Shown: positions 9,202 through 17,956, counted from the first letter of the stretch. The stretch: 64,000 nucleotides of DNA from Elusimicrobiota bacterium (GCA_003452935.1 DMMY01000030.1:61798-125797), one strand, 5' to 3'. Numbers and translations are program-made. The notes: generated by a model from the sequence alone, not told the origin.

Positions 9202-9915
9202 TTAATCCAGGGCCAGAAGGGTCAATTCGAAAATGACGACGGCCGGCACGGCCAGGGCCGCCTGGGAGAAAACGTCGGGTCCAGGCGTGAGGATAGCGGC
9301 CGCGACAATGGTCAGCAGGTAGACATAGCGCCGCCTATTGGCCAGGCCGCGCCGCGTCACCCAGCCCGCGCGATTGAGGACAAAAAGCGCCACTGGAACC
9401 TGGAACACGCCTCCGAATGACAGCGCCAGGCCCGACATGAAATCGAGGTAGCCGCTCAAGGTCATGAGCGGCCGGACCTCTTCGCTGCCAAAGGCCAGGA
9501 GAAATCGCATGGCCGTGGGCACGACGAAAAAGATGGCGGCAGCCGCTCCGGCCAGGAACAAAAAATATGACGCAGGCACCAAAAAAAGGGAGAGGCGCCG
9601 GAAACCCGGATTCATGGCCCGCGCCACGAACAACCACGCCTGATGCAGGATCAGGGGCAAGGCCGCCAGAAAACCGGCCCAGGCCGCGACCTTGAGCCGC
9701 ATCATGAAGGCTTCCGTGGGATAGGTGAATACCACTCCGCCGGCGCCGCGCGCAAGCCACGAAAGCAGAGACCCGGACCAGCCGTAACAAAGCGCCATCC
9801 CGGCCGCGAAATAGCCCAGGCACCAAATCAGGCGCTGCCGCAATTCGAGAAGATGGACGGACAAGGGCTCAGAAGGATCGTCGACTGCCCGGTCTAGGAG
9901 ATCAGATGCCGGCAT
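9202..9915 (-). CDS. tatC: Sec-independent translocase subunit TatC
   Basis: A 237-aa inner-membrane protein with six hydrophobic segments. The TatC hallmarks are present: an N-terminal HLLELRQRLI, the conserved periplasmic FTYPTEAFMMRLK, and FGGVFQVPV with LTPGPDVFSQ in the last third. TatC binds twin-arginine signal peptides and works with TatA in exporting folded proteins. The start overlaps the end of the nucleotidyltransferase gene by 22 nt, so it is the last gene of a tatA-nucleotidyltransferase-tatC operon. Length is normal for TatC (240-260 aa). Confidence 0.95.
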   Translation of the reverse strand: MPASDLLDRAVDDPSEPLSVHLLELRQRLIWCLGYFAAGMALCYGWSGSLLSWLARGAGGVVFTYPTEAFMMRLKVAAWAGFLAALPLILHQAWLFVARAMNPGFRRLSLFLVPASYFLFLAGAAAAIFFVVPTAMRFLLAFGSEEVRPLMTLSGYLDFMSGLALSFGGVFQVPVALFVLNRAGWVTRRGLANRRRYVYLLTIVAAAILTPGPDVFSQAALAVPAVVIFELTLLALD

Positions 9916-10331
9916 GCATGATGCTCCTCTTTTCCCGGACTCCAGGGCAGAACTATCACCCGGATGCCGAGCGCATCCACGATCCGTTTTGTTTCCGCGT
10001 CGGGCAAGCGCTGGTCATAGCCAAGCACCAGCACGCCGGGCCGGTAGCGCCTCAGGGAGTCGGCGAAACTGCCGCGCTCTCCCACGACCACCTGATCAGC
10101 CGTCCCGAGACCGAGCATCCGCCTCAGACGCAATGCCGCGGGCAGGGCGTTGGGCTTGTGGTTGTGCGCGTCATGGGCCAGGACCAGTATCAAGCGGTCC
10201 CCGTAAGTCCGAGCCCAGCGCAGCATGCGCAAATGGGCCTTGTGGACGCGGTTGTAACAGCCCGCGACAAAGACCGTCTCCGATGAGCGGGTCCGGTCAG
10301 GAACGGGGAGTCTGCGTCTGGTTCTTGTCAT
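9894..10331 (-). CDS. Cytidylyltransferase-family nucleotidyltransferase
   Basis: A 145-aa protein of the HxGH nucleotidyltransferase superfamily. The nucleotide-binding motif is GCYNRVHKAHLRML, with both histidines kept but Ala in place of the usual Gly. DRLILVLAHD and LVLGYDQRLPDAE match the second strand and the late part of glycerol-3-phosphate cytidylyltransferase/RibL-like enzymes. The typical ISSS/ISTT motif is missing, so activity and substrate are uncertain. It overlaps tatA by 35 nt upstream and tatC by 22 nt downstream, so it must be expressed with both. Confidence 0.8.
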   Translation of the reverse strand: MTRTRRRLPVPDRTRSSETVFVAGCYNRVHKAHLRMLRWARTYGDRLILVLAHDAHNHKPNALPAALRLRRMLGLGTADQVVVGERGSFADSLRRYRPGVLVLGYDQRLPDAETKRIVDALGIRVIVLPWSPGKEEHHACRHLIS

Positions 10332-10476
10332 CCTCCAGGCCCTCGCGCATCCCCCGCTTGAACATGTTCACGGCCCGGCCGCAAGCGCGGGCCAGTTCGG
10401 GAATCTTATTGGGCCCGAACAAGAGCAGACCCACCAGAACGATGAGGAGAAGTTCTCCGTAGCCGATGTTACCCAT
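10297..10476 (-). CDS. tatA: Twin-arginine translocase subunit TatA/TatE
   Basis: A 59-aa protein starting MGNIGYGELLLIV, with one transmembrane helix followed by the hallmark FGPNKIPELARACGRAV hinge and amphipathic helix, then an acidic tail. I chose this start over an in-frame upstream codon at 10518 because it gives the canonical TatA N-terminus. TatA oligomers form the export pore with TatC, encoded two genes downstream. Confidence 0.92.
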   Translation of the reverse strand: MGNIGYGELLLIVLVGLLLFGPNKIPELARACGRAVNMFKRGMREGLEDDKNQTQTPRS

Positions 10477-10552
10477 GATCGCCACCCCTGCGCCTGTCTC
10501 TCGACCGCGCCCGGTCATTTTACCATTTTAGCCAGGAGCCCGCCGCAAATGA

Positions 10553-10558
10553 TAGAAT
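10553..10558 (+). promoter_or_regulatory. -10 box of the radical SAM/GT2 operon
   Basis: TAGAAT lies 7 nt before the ATG at 10566. No Shine-Dalgarno sequence is visible, so a leaderless transcript is predicted. Confidence 0.45.
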
Positions 10559-10565
10559 AGGCGTC

Positions 10566-11555
10566 ATGGCTGTCGACATGCGTTTCGTGGCCACGGGCGC
10601 CAAGCGGGTCGTGGACTCGCGGCCCATGTACGCCCAAATGGTCGTCACGGACGACTGCAACCTGGCTTGCGCCTATTGCGACGAATACACGGCCAAGGCC
10701 CCGGCGCCCCCCATCGCGGAGCTCAAGCGCCGGGTGGACATCCTCGACCGACTGGGCGTGCAGGTCTACGACTTCCTGGGCGGCGAGCCCCTGCTCCATC
10801 CCCACATAGCCGAGCTCGTCGGCCACGCCAAGGCCAAACGCCGCGGCTCGAACCTGGCCACCATCATCACCAACGGCTTCCTGCTCAACGAGGACTTGGT
10901 CCGACAGCTCAATGACGCGCGCCTGGATTTCATGCAGGTCTCCGTGGACTCCATCGAGCCGACCTCCCTGTCCCACAAGGCCCTCAAGACCCTGCTGCCG
11001 CGCCTGCGCATGCTGGCCAAGGAGGCGCGTTTCCAGGTCGAGATACAGACCGTGCTCAACGAAGAGACGTTCGCCGCCTACGACCAATTCCGGGATCTGC
11101 TCAAGGATCTGCCCTTCGCCTTCGGGTTCTCCCTCATGCACGGCCCGGGCGGACGCATCGCCATCCGCGGAGACAAATTCCTGGGCCTGCTGGAAAAATA
11201 CGGGGTTTTCGAGGGCGTCAATTTTTACGGGCAGCACCTGCGGGAGCTCATGCAGGGAGATTTCTCCCGGCCCTGGAAATGCCTGGCCGGCTTCAAGTTC
11301 CTCTACGTCAACGGCCGCGGCGAGGCCCAATGGTGCGGCCAGCAGAGGGACTGCCGCCGGTCCCTGGAGAGCATCGATCTGGCCTGGCTGCGCTCCAACG
11401 GCCGTCATAAGCCCTGCGAACCCGGCTGCGCCCTGGGCTGCGTGCGCTTGATCTCGGCCACCCTGGGAGAACCGGTCAAGACCATGGGCGCCAGCCTCGC
11501 CCTGGCCCTGGGCATGGGACGCAAGGCCTCATCCAAAACGCCCGCGTCGTCATGA
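10566..11555 (+). CDS. Radical SAM enzyme with Cys-rich SPASM-like C-terminus
   Basis: A 329-aa protein. The radical SAM cluster motif CNLACAYC is at about residues 36-43, followed by the SAM-binding GGEPLLHP at about 77. The C-terminal third has several Cys residues (CLAGF, CGQQRDC, CEPGCALGC) that look like auxiliary Fe-S ligands of a SPASM or twitch domain. Such enzymes modify peptides, lipids or cofactors; the substrate is unknown. It shares an ATGA overlap with the next GT2 glycosyltransferase, so the two are translationally coupled and may act on one lipid or glycan. Confidence 0.82.
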   Translation: MAVDMRFVATGAKRVVDSRPMYAQMVVTDDCNLACAYCDEYTAKAPAPPIAELKRRVDILDRLGVQVYDFLGGEPLLHPHIAELVGHAKAKRRGSNLATIITNGFLLNEDLVRQLNDARLDFMQVSVDSIEPTSLSHKALKTLLPRLRMLAKEARFQVEIQTVLNEETFAAYDQFRDLLKDLPFAFGFSLMHGPGGRIAIRGDKFLGLLEKYGVFEGVNFYGQHLRELMQGDFSRPWKCLAGFKFLYVNGRGEAQWCGQQRDCRRSLESIDLAWLRSNGRHKPCEPGCALGCVRLISATLGEPVKTMGASLALALGMGRKASSKTPASS

Positions 11556-12286
11556 GTTCACCCGGATTGGACGGCCGCGAAAGGCTCAGCGTCTCCGTGG
11601 TCGTGCCCACCTACAATGAGCGCGACAACATAGGCCCCTTGCTGCGCCAGCTCGACCGGGCCCTGGCGGGACGGCAGCGCGACTTCATCGTGGTCGACGA
11701 CCTCTCGCCGGACGGGACCGGCGACGCGGTCCGGGAACTGGCCCGGGAGATCGCCAACGTCCGCCTGGTCACCAAGGCCCGCAAGGAAGGCATCGGCGCG
11801 GCCCTGCGCTGCGGCTACGATCTCGCCCGCCACGAGGTGATCGCGTCCACGGACGCGGACCTCTCGTTTTCCCCCGCGGACATGCCCCGACTGCTGGAGC
11901 GCATCGAAGCCGGCGCGGATCTGGCCCTGGGCTGCAGGCACATGCGCGGCGGCGGCTACGAGACCCCCTCCTGGAGGACTTGGCTCAAGTTCGCGGTGAG
12001 CCGGCTGGGCAATCGCCTGGTGCGCAGGGCCACGGGACTGGATATCCGCGATTACTCCGCCAATTTCCGCGCCATCCGGCGCGCGGTCTGGGCCGCCATC
12101 GAGACCCGGGACAACACGAATTCCCTGCTCCTGGAGATGATCCTCAAGGTGCGCAAGCGCGGCTTTCGCATAGACGAGGTCCCGGTCTCGTTCGCGGACC
12201 GCGTGCGCGGCGAGTCCAAGCTCAACCTCTGGATCGAGGCCCCGAAGTTCGCGTTCAAGCTCCTGCGCCACCTGGGCCGCCGTTAA
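11552..12286 (+). CDS. GT2 glycosyltransferase, dolichol-phosphate mannosyltransferase-like
   Basis: A 244-aa GT-A fold enzyme with VSVVVPTYNERDNI at the N-terminus, VVDDLSPDGT and the metal-binding STDADLSF, as in polyprenyl-phosphate glycosyltransferases. The C-terminal half has the YSANFRAIRR and VPVSFADRVRGESK segments of the DPM1 group. No C-terminal transmembrane helices follow, so it resembles soluble DPM1. It probably moves a sugar from a nucleotide sugar to a polyprenyl phosphate. Its start overlaps the radical SAM stop by 4 nt. Confidence 0.85.
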   Translation: MSSPGLDGRERLSVSVVVPTYNERDNIGPLLRQLDRALAGRQRDFIVVDDLSPDGTGDAVRELAREIANVRLVTKARKEGIGAALRCGYDLARHEVIASTDADLSFSPADMPRLLERIEAGADLALGCRHMRGGGYETPSWRTWLKFAVSRLGNRLVRRATGLDIRDYSANFRAIRRAVWAAIETRDNTNSLLLEMILKVRKRGFRIDEVPVSFADRVRGESKLNLWIEAPKFAFKLLRHLGRR

Positions 12287-12301
12287 CCGGCTTGCCCGGT
12301 T
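12285..12301. terminator. Small hairpin between convergent genes
   Basis: AACCGG-CTTGC-CCGGTT forms a 6-bp stem with a 5-nt loop. It begins inside the GT2 stop codon and ends just before the stop of the HAD gene. It could serve both strands but has no U-tract. Confidence 0.35.
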
Positions 12302-12304
12302 GGC

Positions 12305-14023
12305 TCACGGCAACGCGGCAGCCACCCCGAAAGTCAGCCAGCCCACGATGAATATCCCGATGACCGCGGCCAGGGCGAGCACGACCGCCGCGATCTGCCA
12401 ATAGCGGGCCGGATCAGCCGCGACCGCGGGCTGGGAAGCCACGGCGCGCAGGACCTCGCGGGCCGCTTCCGGGCCGCGGCCGCGCAGGACATAGGCGCGC
12501 GCCATGCGCGGATCAGCGGCGCCGCCCACGCTCAAGCTCAGTATGCCGGGCAAGGCCCGCTCCATGTTGCGGTCGGTTTCGTGGCCGGTCAATGGCAGGG
12601 GCCGGCCGCTCAAGCGTTCAGCCCAACGCAAAGCGGCGCGGGCCACGAATCCGGAGGTCTCCGGTTGCCTGGGAAGGTACATGCTGTCTCCCAGGACGAG
12701 GGATTCCCATGGCTCGGCTTTAAGCCGGGCGGCGATCTGCCTGACCACAGGCGATTTATTGACGATTGAAAAATTGACATACGGAGGATTGGCCGGATCC
12801 TTGGCCATATGCCCGGCGACAAGGACGTCAAAACCTCGCCGGGAAAGTTCCGTCTGAAAAGCCCGCGCCACATTATGAACCACGGGCTCCGGAGTGCCCA
12901 CGGCGAGCATCATGCCGTAGCCGTAACGGTCCCAGCTTTCGGCCGGGATATTATGGTCGCCCGGAAATTGGGCGGTTCCCAAGCGAGGCAGCCGGGCTTT
13001 CAAGGAGTCTATGGCCTCCTGCACCCGCGCCTTGATATCTCCGTCCAAAGGCGGGAACTCCCATATCAGCTCAGGCGCGCCTTGAGCATCGTAGCGGTAA
13101 AGCTGACCTCCGTAGTAGGCGGCTACATACATGCCGGCCCGAACAGCGGCAGGGACCGAAGCCAGGGACTCAAAAATCGTCACAGGGCAGCCTTCGCTCT
13201 TGACGGCCGGCCGGTCCGAGATGATGGTTATTTCCTTGCCGGCCAAGCGCACCGCCGCAATGGCTGCGACCATATCCGGAGAAAGGACGCTTCTCCACGG
13301 CCCCAACGTGGAGTCGTAATCAGAAAAAACGACCCGTTTGCGCGCGGCCTGCGCCAGCACGCGCTGCTCCAGGCGCGGCCCGATCACCGGAAGGCTGGAC
13401 ACGATGCCGAAGGCCGAAGCGATCGCGGCCAGAGCCATTCTTTTCATGCCATAAACCAGACGACTCCGCGTCGGCCTCGATTCCCGCGTTGAAGCCGCAA
13501 GCGGGACTTTCCTGCCGTGGGGCAGGGAAGATGAAAGCGATGGCCGCGCCAAACCTGCCGGGGCAGGATCGGACACGGATGCGGCCAAGACCATAGCCCC
13601 GAGCTCATCCTTGTCCGCGACGGACTTGCCCCCGGTCATAAGATTTTCGAGCCGCTCTCCGCCGGAAGCCGCATTCTCGCCGGTCAGGGAAATATTTTCC
13701 AAGGCCGCGATTTCAGCCGCCGCCATATCCGCGGCGGCCGCGACCGACGGGATATCTTTCACGGCCGGACTCATGGTCGCGGTCGCGCTTCGGCCTGATA
13801 GGCCCGGCGCCAAATTCAAAACCGCTGATCCTGGCTCGAAGACTCTGAGCGCGCCCAACGCGGCCGGGATGCCGTTAAGAACAGGCGCGGGCAGGCGGCC
13901 CATGGCGAGAGTCTTTCCCAAACGGATATTCGCGGCCCAAATTCGCGGCGCCGGGAAGCCGGAAAGGATAATGACGCCGGCCAGAATGACGGACAGCGCG
14001 CGACGACTGCATATTTGGCCCAT
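12305..14023 (-). CDS. Exported, membrane-anchored HAD-family phosphatase
   Basis: A 572-aa protein with an N-terminal signal or anchor (about residues 8-30, ending IWAA). A low-complexity Ala/Ser-rich stretch runs to about residue 200. A Cof/trehalose-phosphatase-like HAD domain follows at about 225-455. HAD motif I is FSDYDSTLG (about 233-241, nucleophile DxD), motif II is in IISDRP (about 268), then NKSPVVRQIA and motif IV LVLGDSMY (about 441). A hydrophobic segment at about 545-567 ends the protein. HAD phosphatases are normally cytoplasmic, so export is unusual. A GGGGGAG Shine-Dalgarno sequence precedes the ATG, and a TATAAT lies further upstream. Confidence 0.75.
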   Translation of the reverse strand: MGQICSRRALSVILAGVIILSGFPAPRIWAANIRLGKTLAMGRLPAPVLNGIPAALGALRVFEPGSAVLNLAPGLSGRSATATMSPAVKDIPSVAAAADMAAAEIAALENISLTGENAASGGERLENLMTGGKSVADKDELGAMVLAASVSDPAPAGLARPSLSSSLPHGRKVPLAASTRESRPTRSRLVYGMKRMALAAIASAFGIVSSLPVIGPRLEQRVLAQAARKRVVFSDYDSTLGPWRSVLSPDMVAAIAAVRLAGKEITIISDRPAVKSEGCPVTIFESLASVPAAVRAGMYVAAYYGGQLYRYDAQGAPELIWEFPPLDGDIKARVQEAIDSLKARLPRLGTAQFPGDHNIPAESWDRYGYGMMLAVGTPEPVVHNVARAFQTELSRRGFDVLVAGHMAKDPANPPYVNFSIVNKSPVVRQIAARLKAEPWESLVLGDSMYLPRQPETSGFVARAALRWAERLSGRPLPLTGHETDRNMERALPGILSLSVGGAADPRMARAYVLRGRGPEAAREVLRAVASQPAVAADPARYWQIAAVVLALAAVIGIFIVGWLTFGVAAALP

Positions 14024-14147
14024 GAAACGAACTCCCCCGATAGAGATTTCGCTTATTATACACGCCCCGGAGATGAACGCTCTGGGTCTTTTGGGTAGAA
14101 CTTTGAGAATTTTTGGCCTAGGCCAGAGCCCTGACGAGGAAACTTGA

Positions 14148-14153
14148 TATCAT
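14148..14153 (+). promoter_or_regulatory. -10 box of the M28 peptidase gene
   Basis: TATCAT ends 8 nt before the ATG at 14162. It favours that ATG over an in-frame TTG at 14144, which would lie upstream of the transcript start. Confidence 0.4.
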
Positions 14154-14161
14154 ACGCGGAA

Positions 14162-15886
14162 ATGAACCCATCCTGGGGACTGCGAATGTGCGCAGAGGCG
14201 GCCGCGCTCAACGGCGCGTTCGTCGCCGCGTGCGCGTGGCTCGCGGCGCGAGACCTCCTGCACCGCCATTGGATACTTCCATCCCTTGCCGCCTTCCTCT
14301 CCTGGCAATGGATCCTCAGTTCGGCCGGGCCATGGCGCAAAGGCGAAACAGCCAAGCTGTGGCGCTGCGCGGTGCTCTCCCTACTGGCCTTTACGACCGC
14401 GCTCGGCATCGTCATTTATCCGGGGGTGCTTCAATGCGCCGAGCCCTGCGCGTTCAAGTTCGGCTGCGCGGCGCTGTTGGCCGGACTGGTATTCTACAAC
14501 CATTCCTTGGCGGGAAAGGACTTCTTCTGGGACCAGTTGCGCTGCCGGCTGGCCGCGGCGGGATGTCTGCTCTGGGGCTTTTACCTGCTGCTCTTCCACA
14601 GGAACTTCACCTTCTGGATACTCGACATCGTCTTCTTCATCCTGGCCATGGGCCTATGGCTTGGCCGCAGCCGGGCCGTATTCCTCATCGCGTCTCTTGG
14701 CATCTTCGCCCTGGCCGCCATCCGCGGCGCCGACGACGAACTGGTCATCGTCCTGCTGGATCTCGCCTTCCTGGCCGCGCTCTTGCTCGGCGGGGGCCAT
14801 TGGATCGAGACGCGGTTGGCGCGCGGCGCGCAGACGGCCGCGGAGAGCCGGCCGAATCTCGCGAGCCTCGGAGCCGCGACCGCGCTTCTCGCGGTCCTGG
14901 CGGTTTTTGCCGCGCGGCCGGCTTGGCTGATGGTCAACCCCGAAAAGCGGCGCGCGGCGCTGGAATCTCTCTCGCCGACCTTTCCCGTCCGGGATCCGAG
15001 AACTCTCTCCCCCCTGGCCGCGCGGCTGCGCGGACACGTCCGGGCCCTGGCCGAGGATATCGGAGAGCGTTCAGCCTATCTTCCGGGAGAGCAAGAACGC
15101 GCCAAGGAGTATATCGTCTCACAACTGCAAAAGGCGGGCTATTCGCCCGAAGTCCTGTCTTACACGGCCGCGCGCAAGACCGACTTTATGCGGAGCCAGC
15201 CCTACAGCAACGTTGAGGCGCGGCTCATGGGCCGAGACGACGGCAAGGGCATCTGGGTCGTGGGCGCCCATTACGACACCGCCCCGGGCACGCCCGGCGC
15301 TGACGACAACGCCAGCGGCGTGGCGGTCCTCCTGGAATCGGCGCGTCTGCTGCGGGGCAAGACCCGGAACCGGGAAATCCGGTTCGCGGCTTTCAGCACC
15401 GAGGAACCTCCGGCCTTCGGCACGCGCGACATGGGCAGCCTGCGCTACGCCCAGCACCTCAAGGACCGGGGCATGAGGGTCCGCGGCATGATCAACTTGG
15501 AGATGCTGGGCTACTTCAACCCCAAGCCCGAATCCCAGCTCTTCCCGCCGTTCTTGCGCCTCTTCTACCCGGACCGCGGCGACTTCATCGGATTAGCCGG
15601 GAACCTGTCCAGTTTCCAGCTACGCCGCTCATTCGTCCGGGCCTGGCCGCGGAATGCCGCGGTTCCCTTGATCTCGGCCGTGCTGCCCAGCGTCTTCTCG
15701 ATCCTGGCCATATCGGACCAGCTCAATTTCTGGTACGCGGGCTTTCCCGCAGTCATGCTCTCCGACACGGCCTTCTTCCGCAACCCTCATTATCATCAAG
15801 CCAGCGATACCGCCGACAAGCTCGACTATGAAAGGATGGCCGCGGTGACCGATAGCCTGGTCAAAGTCCTGGGTGCCGGAGATTGA
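14162..15886 (+). CDS. Membrane-anchored M28-family zinc aminopeptidase
   Basis: A 574-aa protein. The first 270 residues hold about eight hydrophobic segments. A periplasmic M28 peptidase domain covers about 300-574. The metal ligands of the family are visible: His in GAHYDT, Asp in GADDNASG, the catalytic/ligand Glu pair in FSTEEP, an acidic residue in NLEMLGY and His in HYHQASDT. M28 enzymes remove N-terminal amino acids from peptides. The last codons, GAGD and stop, lie inside a dispersed repeat (15872-15914), so the native C-terminus has been rewritten by it. Confidence 0.85.
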   Translation: MNPSWGLRMCAEAAALNGAFVAACAWLAARDLLHRHWILPSLAAFLSWQWILSSAGPWRKGETAKLWRCAVLSLLAFTTALGIVIYPGVLQCAEPCAFKFGCAALLAGLVFYNHSLAGKDFFWDQLRCRLAAAGCLLWGFYLLLFHRNFTFWILDIVFFILAMGLWLGRSRAVFLIASLGIFALAAIRGADDELVIVLLDLAFLAALLLGGGHWIETRLARGAQTAAESRPNLASLGAATALLAVLAVFAARPAWLMVNPEKRRAALESLSPTFPVRDPRTLSPLAARLRGHVRALAEDIGERSAYLPGEQERAKEYIVSQLQKAGYSPEVLSYTAARKTDFMRSQPYSNVEARLMGRDDGKGIWVVGAHYDTAPGTPGADDNASGVAVLLESARLLRGKTRNREIRFAAFSTEEPPAFGTRDMGSLRYAQHLKDRGMRVRGMINLEMLGYFNPKPESQLFPPFLRLFYPDRGDFIGLAGNLSSFQLRRSFVRAWPRNAAVPLISAVLPSVFSILAISDQLNFWYAGFPAVMLSDTAFFRNPHYHQASDTADKLDYERMAAVTDSLVKVLGAGD

Positions 15887-15914
15887 CTTATTGGACTTGT
15901 TGAACTTTTTCAAC
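15872..15914 (+). repeat. REP-like repeat copy 1, supplies the peptidase stop codon
   Basis: Begins GGTGCCGGAGATTGACTTAT and continues with TTGGACTTGTTGAAC. Its TGA is the stop of the M28 peptidase. It is the same family as the copies at 16679, 17957, 39361, 50835 and 51537-51638. Confidence 0.75.
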
Positions 15915-15945
15915 CATTGGCGCGCTGGAGACTCGACTCCCCAAC

Positions 15946-16566
15946 CTAAACAGGGACCCGCGCCAGCCGCGCGGCCAACTCCGCCACGTGCTTGCCCTGG
16001 AATCTCGCCGCGTCGAGCTCATTGGCGCTCGGCAGGCGCTCGCCCTTGGTCCCCGCGATGGTGGCTGCGCCGTAAGGCGAACCTCCCGATATCTCGTCGT
16101 TGCGCATCTGACCCTGGAAGGCATAGGGCAAGCCCACGACCACCATGCCCTGGTGCATGAGAGTGACCAGGAACGTGAGGATCGTGGTCTCCTGCCCGCC
16201 GTGCTGCGTCGCGGAACTGGTGAACACGCTGGCGACCTTTCCGACGAGTTCGCCCTTAAGCCACAGCCCGCCCGTCGCGTCGAGGAATTGGCGCATCTGG
16301 CCGCACATGTTGCCGAAGCGAGTAGGCGTACCGAAAATGATCGCGTCCGCCCGAGTCAAGTCCTCGAGGGCGCAGACCGGGATGTGCGCCATCGTCTTTT
16401 GGGCCTCGACGGCTCCCATCTTGCGCAGGACGTCGTCCGGGAGAGTCTCGGGGACGCGGCGCAGGACGGCGTGGGCGCCGGCAACAGCCTCGACGCCCTC
16501 AGCCACGGCTTGGGCCATGCGGTGGACGTGGCCGTACATGGAATAATAAGCGATCAGGATTTGCAT
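15946..16566 (-). CDS. wrbA: NAD(P)H:quinone oxidoreductase WrbA
   Basis: A 206-aa flavodoxin-fold protein starting MQILIAYYSMYGHVHRMA, the FMN-phosphate loop. It carries the WrbA marks FGTPTRFGNMCGQMRQFLDA, FTSSATQHGGQE and GGSPYGAATIAG. WrbA enzymes reduce quinones by two electrons and protect against oxidative stress. The ATG at 16566 follows an AAGGAG Shine-Dalgarno sequence. Its length is normal for the family (about 200 aa). Confidence 0.95.
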   Translation of the reverse strand: MQILIAYYSMYGHVHRMAQAVAEGVEAVAGAHAVLRRVPETLPDDVLRKMGAVEAQKTMAHIPVCALEDLTRADAIIFGTPTRFGNMCGQMRQFLDATGGLWLKGELVGKVASVFTSSATQHGGQETTILTFLVTLMHQGMVVVGLPYAFQGQMRNDEISGGSPYGAATIAGTKGERLPSANELDAARFQGKHVAELAARLARVPV

Positions 16567-16678
16567 TGTATTTTCTCCTTGCGGCCGCGAACGCCGACCG
16601 CGAAGAAAATTTAGCGCATGAATGTCAAAAGGAGGTCAACCCGACAGCAAGAAGCTTCACACCTATTGGCAGGCACAA

Positions 16679-16717
16679 AACAATGCCGACAAGGCCAACA
16701 ACATGCTCTCCGGCACC
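16679..16717 (-). repeat. REP-like repeat copy 2
   Basis: Read on the minus strand it starts GGTGCCGGAGAGCATGTTGT and begins 4 nt after the TAG of the secreted lectin-fold gene. It is nearly identical to copy 3 at 17957-17997, so the two form direct repeats flanking that gene. Confidence 0.7.
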
Positions 16718-16721
16718 GGCA

Positions 16722-17942
16722 CTAGTTCAGGCGCAGGTTCTTTGGGGACTTGGGAGCTGGAGCATCGGAGGAAATCATCGACGGCGAATAGGAATGAGGC
16801 AAGCGGCCGTCCTTGGGCGAAGTGTTCCATAAAGCATCCGCGCTGGTCAGCGGGGTATAAACCACCAAGTCATCATAAGCCACCCAATGCTCCTCATAGC
16901 CCGTGTAGGAGTATTGGTTGTAGGCGTTGCCCCCCAAGGAGACGATATTGATGCCTTGCAGGGAAGCGGAATTCGAATCATTGAAAGGCACGGTTTCAAA
17001 AGAAGAAACCAGGACCCCGTCGATCCAGCCCCTCAGCTTGCCATCATTGGCCCCGGGAGCGGAATTGCTCTTATAATAAACCTCCCAAATATGCCAGCCT
17101 CCATCCCCGATCATCCCGGGCGAATCAGCAAAGAGCCGTCCCCCGGGATTCCAGGCCGCATCCGTGAAATCAGTGCCCGCGCCGCCGTAGCTGCCGGAGG
17201 GAGGGAAATAACAAGTGGAATTCGAAGCGTTAATGCCATTGTAGCATGTGGGGTTGAAATACTGTTTTGTACCAGGCACCTCTGGACATGCAAAATATCC
17301 GTTGCATCGAATAGCCAGTTCGAACGCGATATCGCTGGCTCCTCCCGCCCACTTGGCCAGGTCTTCAAGGACTTGCGGTTTCATGTGTCCCTTCAAAAGA
17401 GGATTATCGTTGTTTTCATTGGCGTCCCAGGGATCGCCGTGTCCCACATAATGCCCGAATCTCAGGAACTTTTTCGCCGGGCTCGCCGTGGTGCCCCATT
17501 TCCAATCCTTGTCGAACCGCACTTTCACGCGCACGAACAGTTCATTATATTCGCCGGGAAGATTCTTCATGATGATGGAGTCGCTCCCCCAGCCGCCGCT
17601 GGTCGAGAGAGGCGATTCCGAATAGGTTATATAGGATTTCCCAGCGGGGCCATAATGCACGGAGGAATTCACGAGACTTGAGGGATACCCCAGATTCGGC
17701 CCCCACCAGCGCCCCGTGATATACGACCAGTCCCAGCCTTTCGGCACGGACCCAGGAGGACATGAAACCGACGAACACGAAACAGTGCCCGGAGCAGCAT
17801 CTACGATACCGGCCGGACGGGCCTGCCAATCAGGAATGGAATCAAAACTTTCCTCAAAAACGACAGCGGCTGCGGCGTTGGCTCCATGCCAGAGTAGCGC
17901 CAGTCCCGCCAGGACGCCATAGATGGGTGATTTCATTTTCAT
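16722..17942 (-). CDS. Secreted concanavalin-like (LamG/polysaccharide-lyase fold) protein
   Basis: A 406-aa protein with a signal peptide (about residues 1-25, ending NAAAA). The mature part begins VVFEESFDSIPDW and is rich in Trp, Tyr, Gly, Asn and Ser. It includes GGWHIWEVYYKSN and KLRGWIDGVLVSSFETVPFN, the strand-turn pattern of laminarin- or heparin-lyase-like jelly rolls that bind or cut polysaccharides. Several paired Cys suggest extracellular disulfides. No catalytic motif can be named. Codon use is visibly less G+C-rich than its neighbours, and it is bracketed by direct copies of a repeat, so recent acquisition is plausible. Confidence 0.7.
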   Translation of the reverse strand: MKMKSPIYGVLAGLALLWHGANAAAAVVFEESFDSIPDWQARPAGIVDAAPGTVSCSSVSCPPGSVPKGWDWSYITGRWWGPNLGYPSSLVNSSVHYGPAGKSYITYSESPLSTSGGWGSDSIIMKNLPGEYNELFVRVKVRFDKDWKWGTTASPAKKFLRFGHYVGHGDPWDANENNDNPLLKGHMKPQVLEDLAKWAGGASDIAFELAIRCNGYFACPEVPGTKQYFNPTCYNGINASNSTCYFPPSGSYGGAGTDFTDAAWNPGGRLFADSPGMIGDGGWHIWEVYYKSNSAPGANDGKLRGWIDGVLVSSFETVPFNDSNSASLQGINIVSLGGNAYNQYSYTGYEEHWVAYDDLVVYTPLTSADALWNTSPKDGRLPHSYSPSMISSDAPAPKSPKNLRLN

Positions 17943-17956
17943 CCTTTGCGAAGTTT

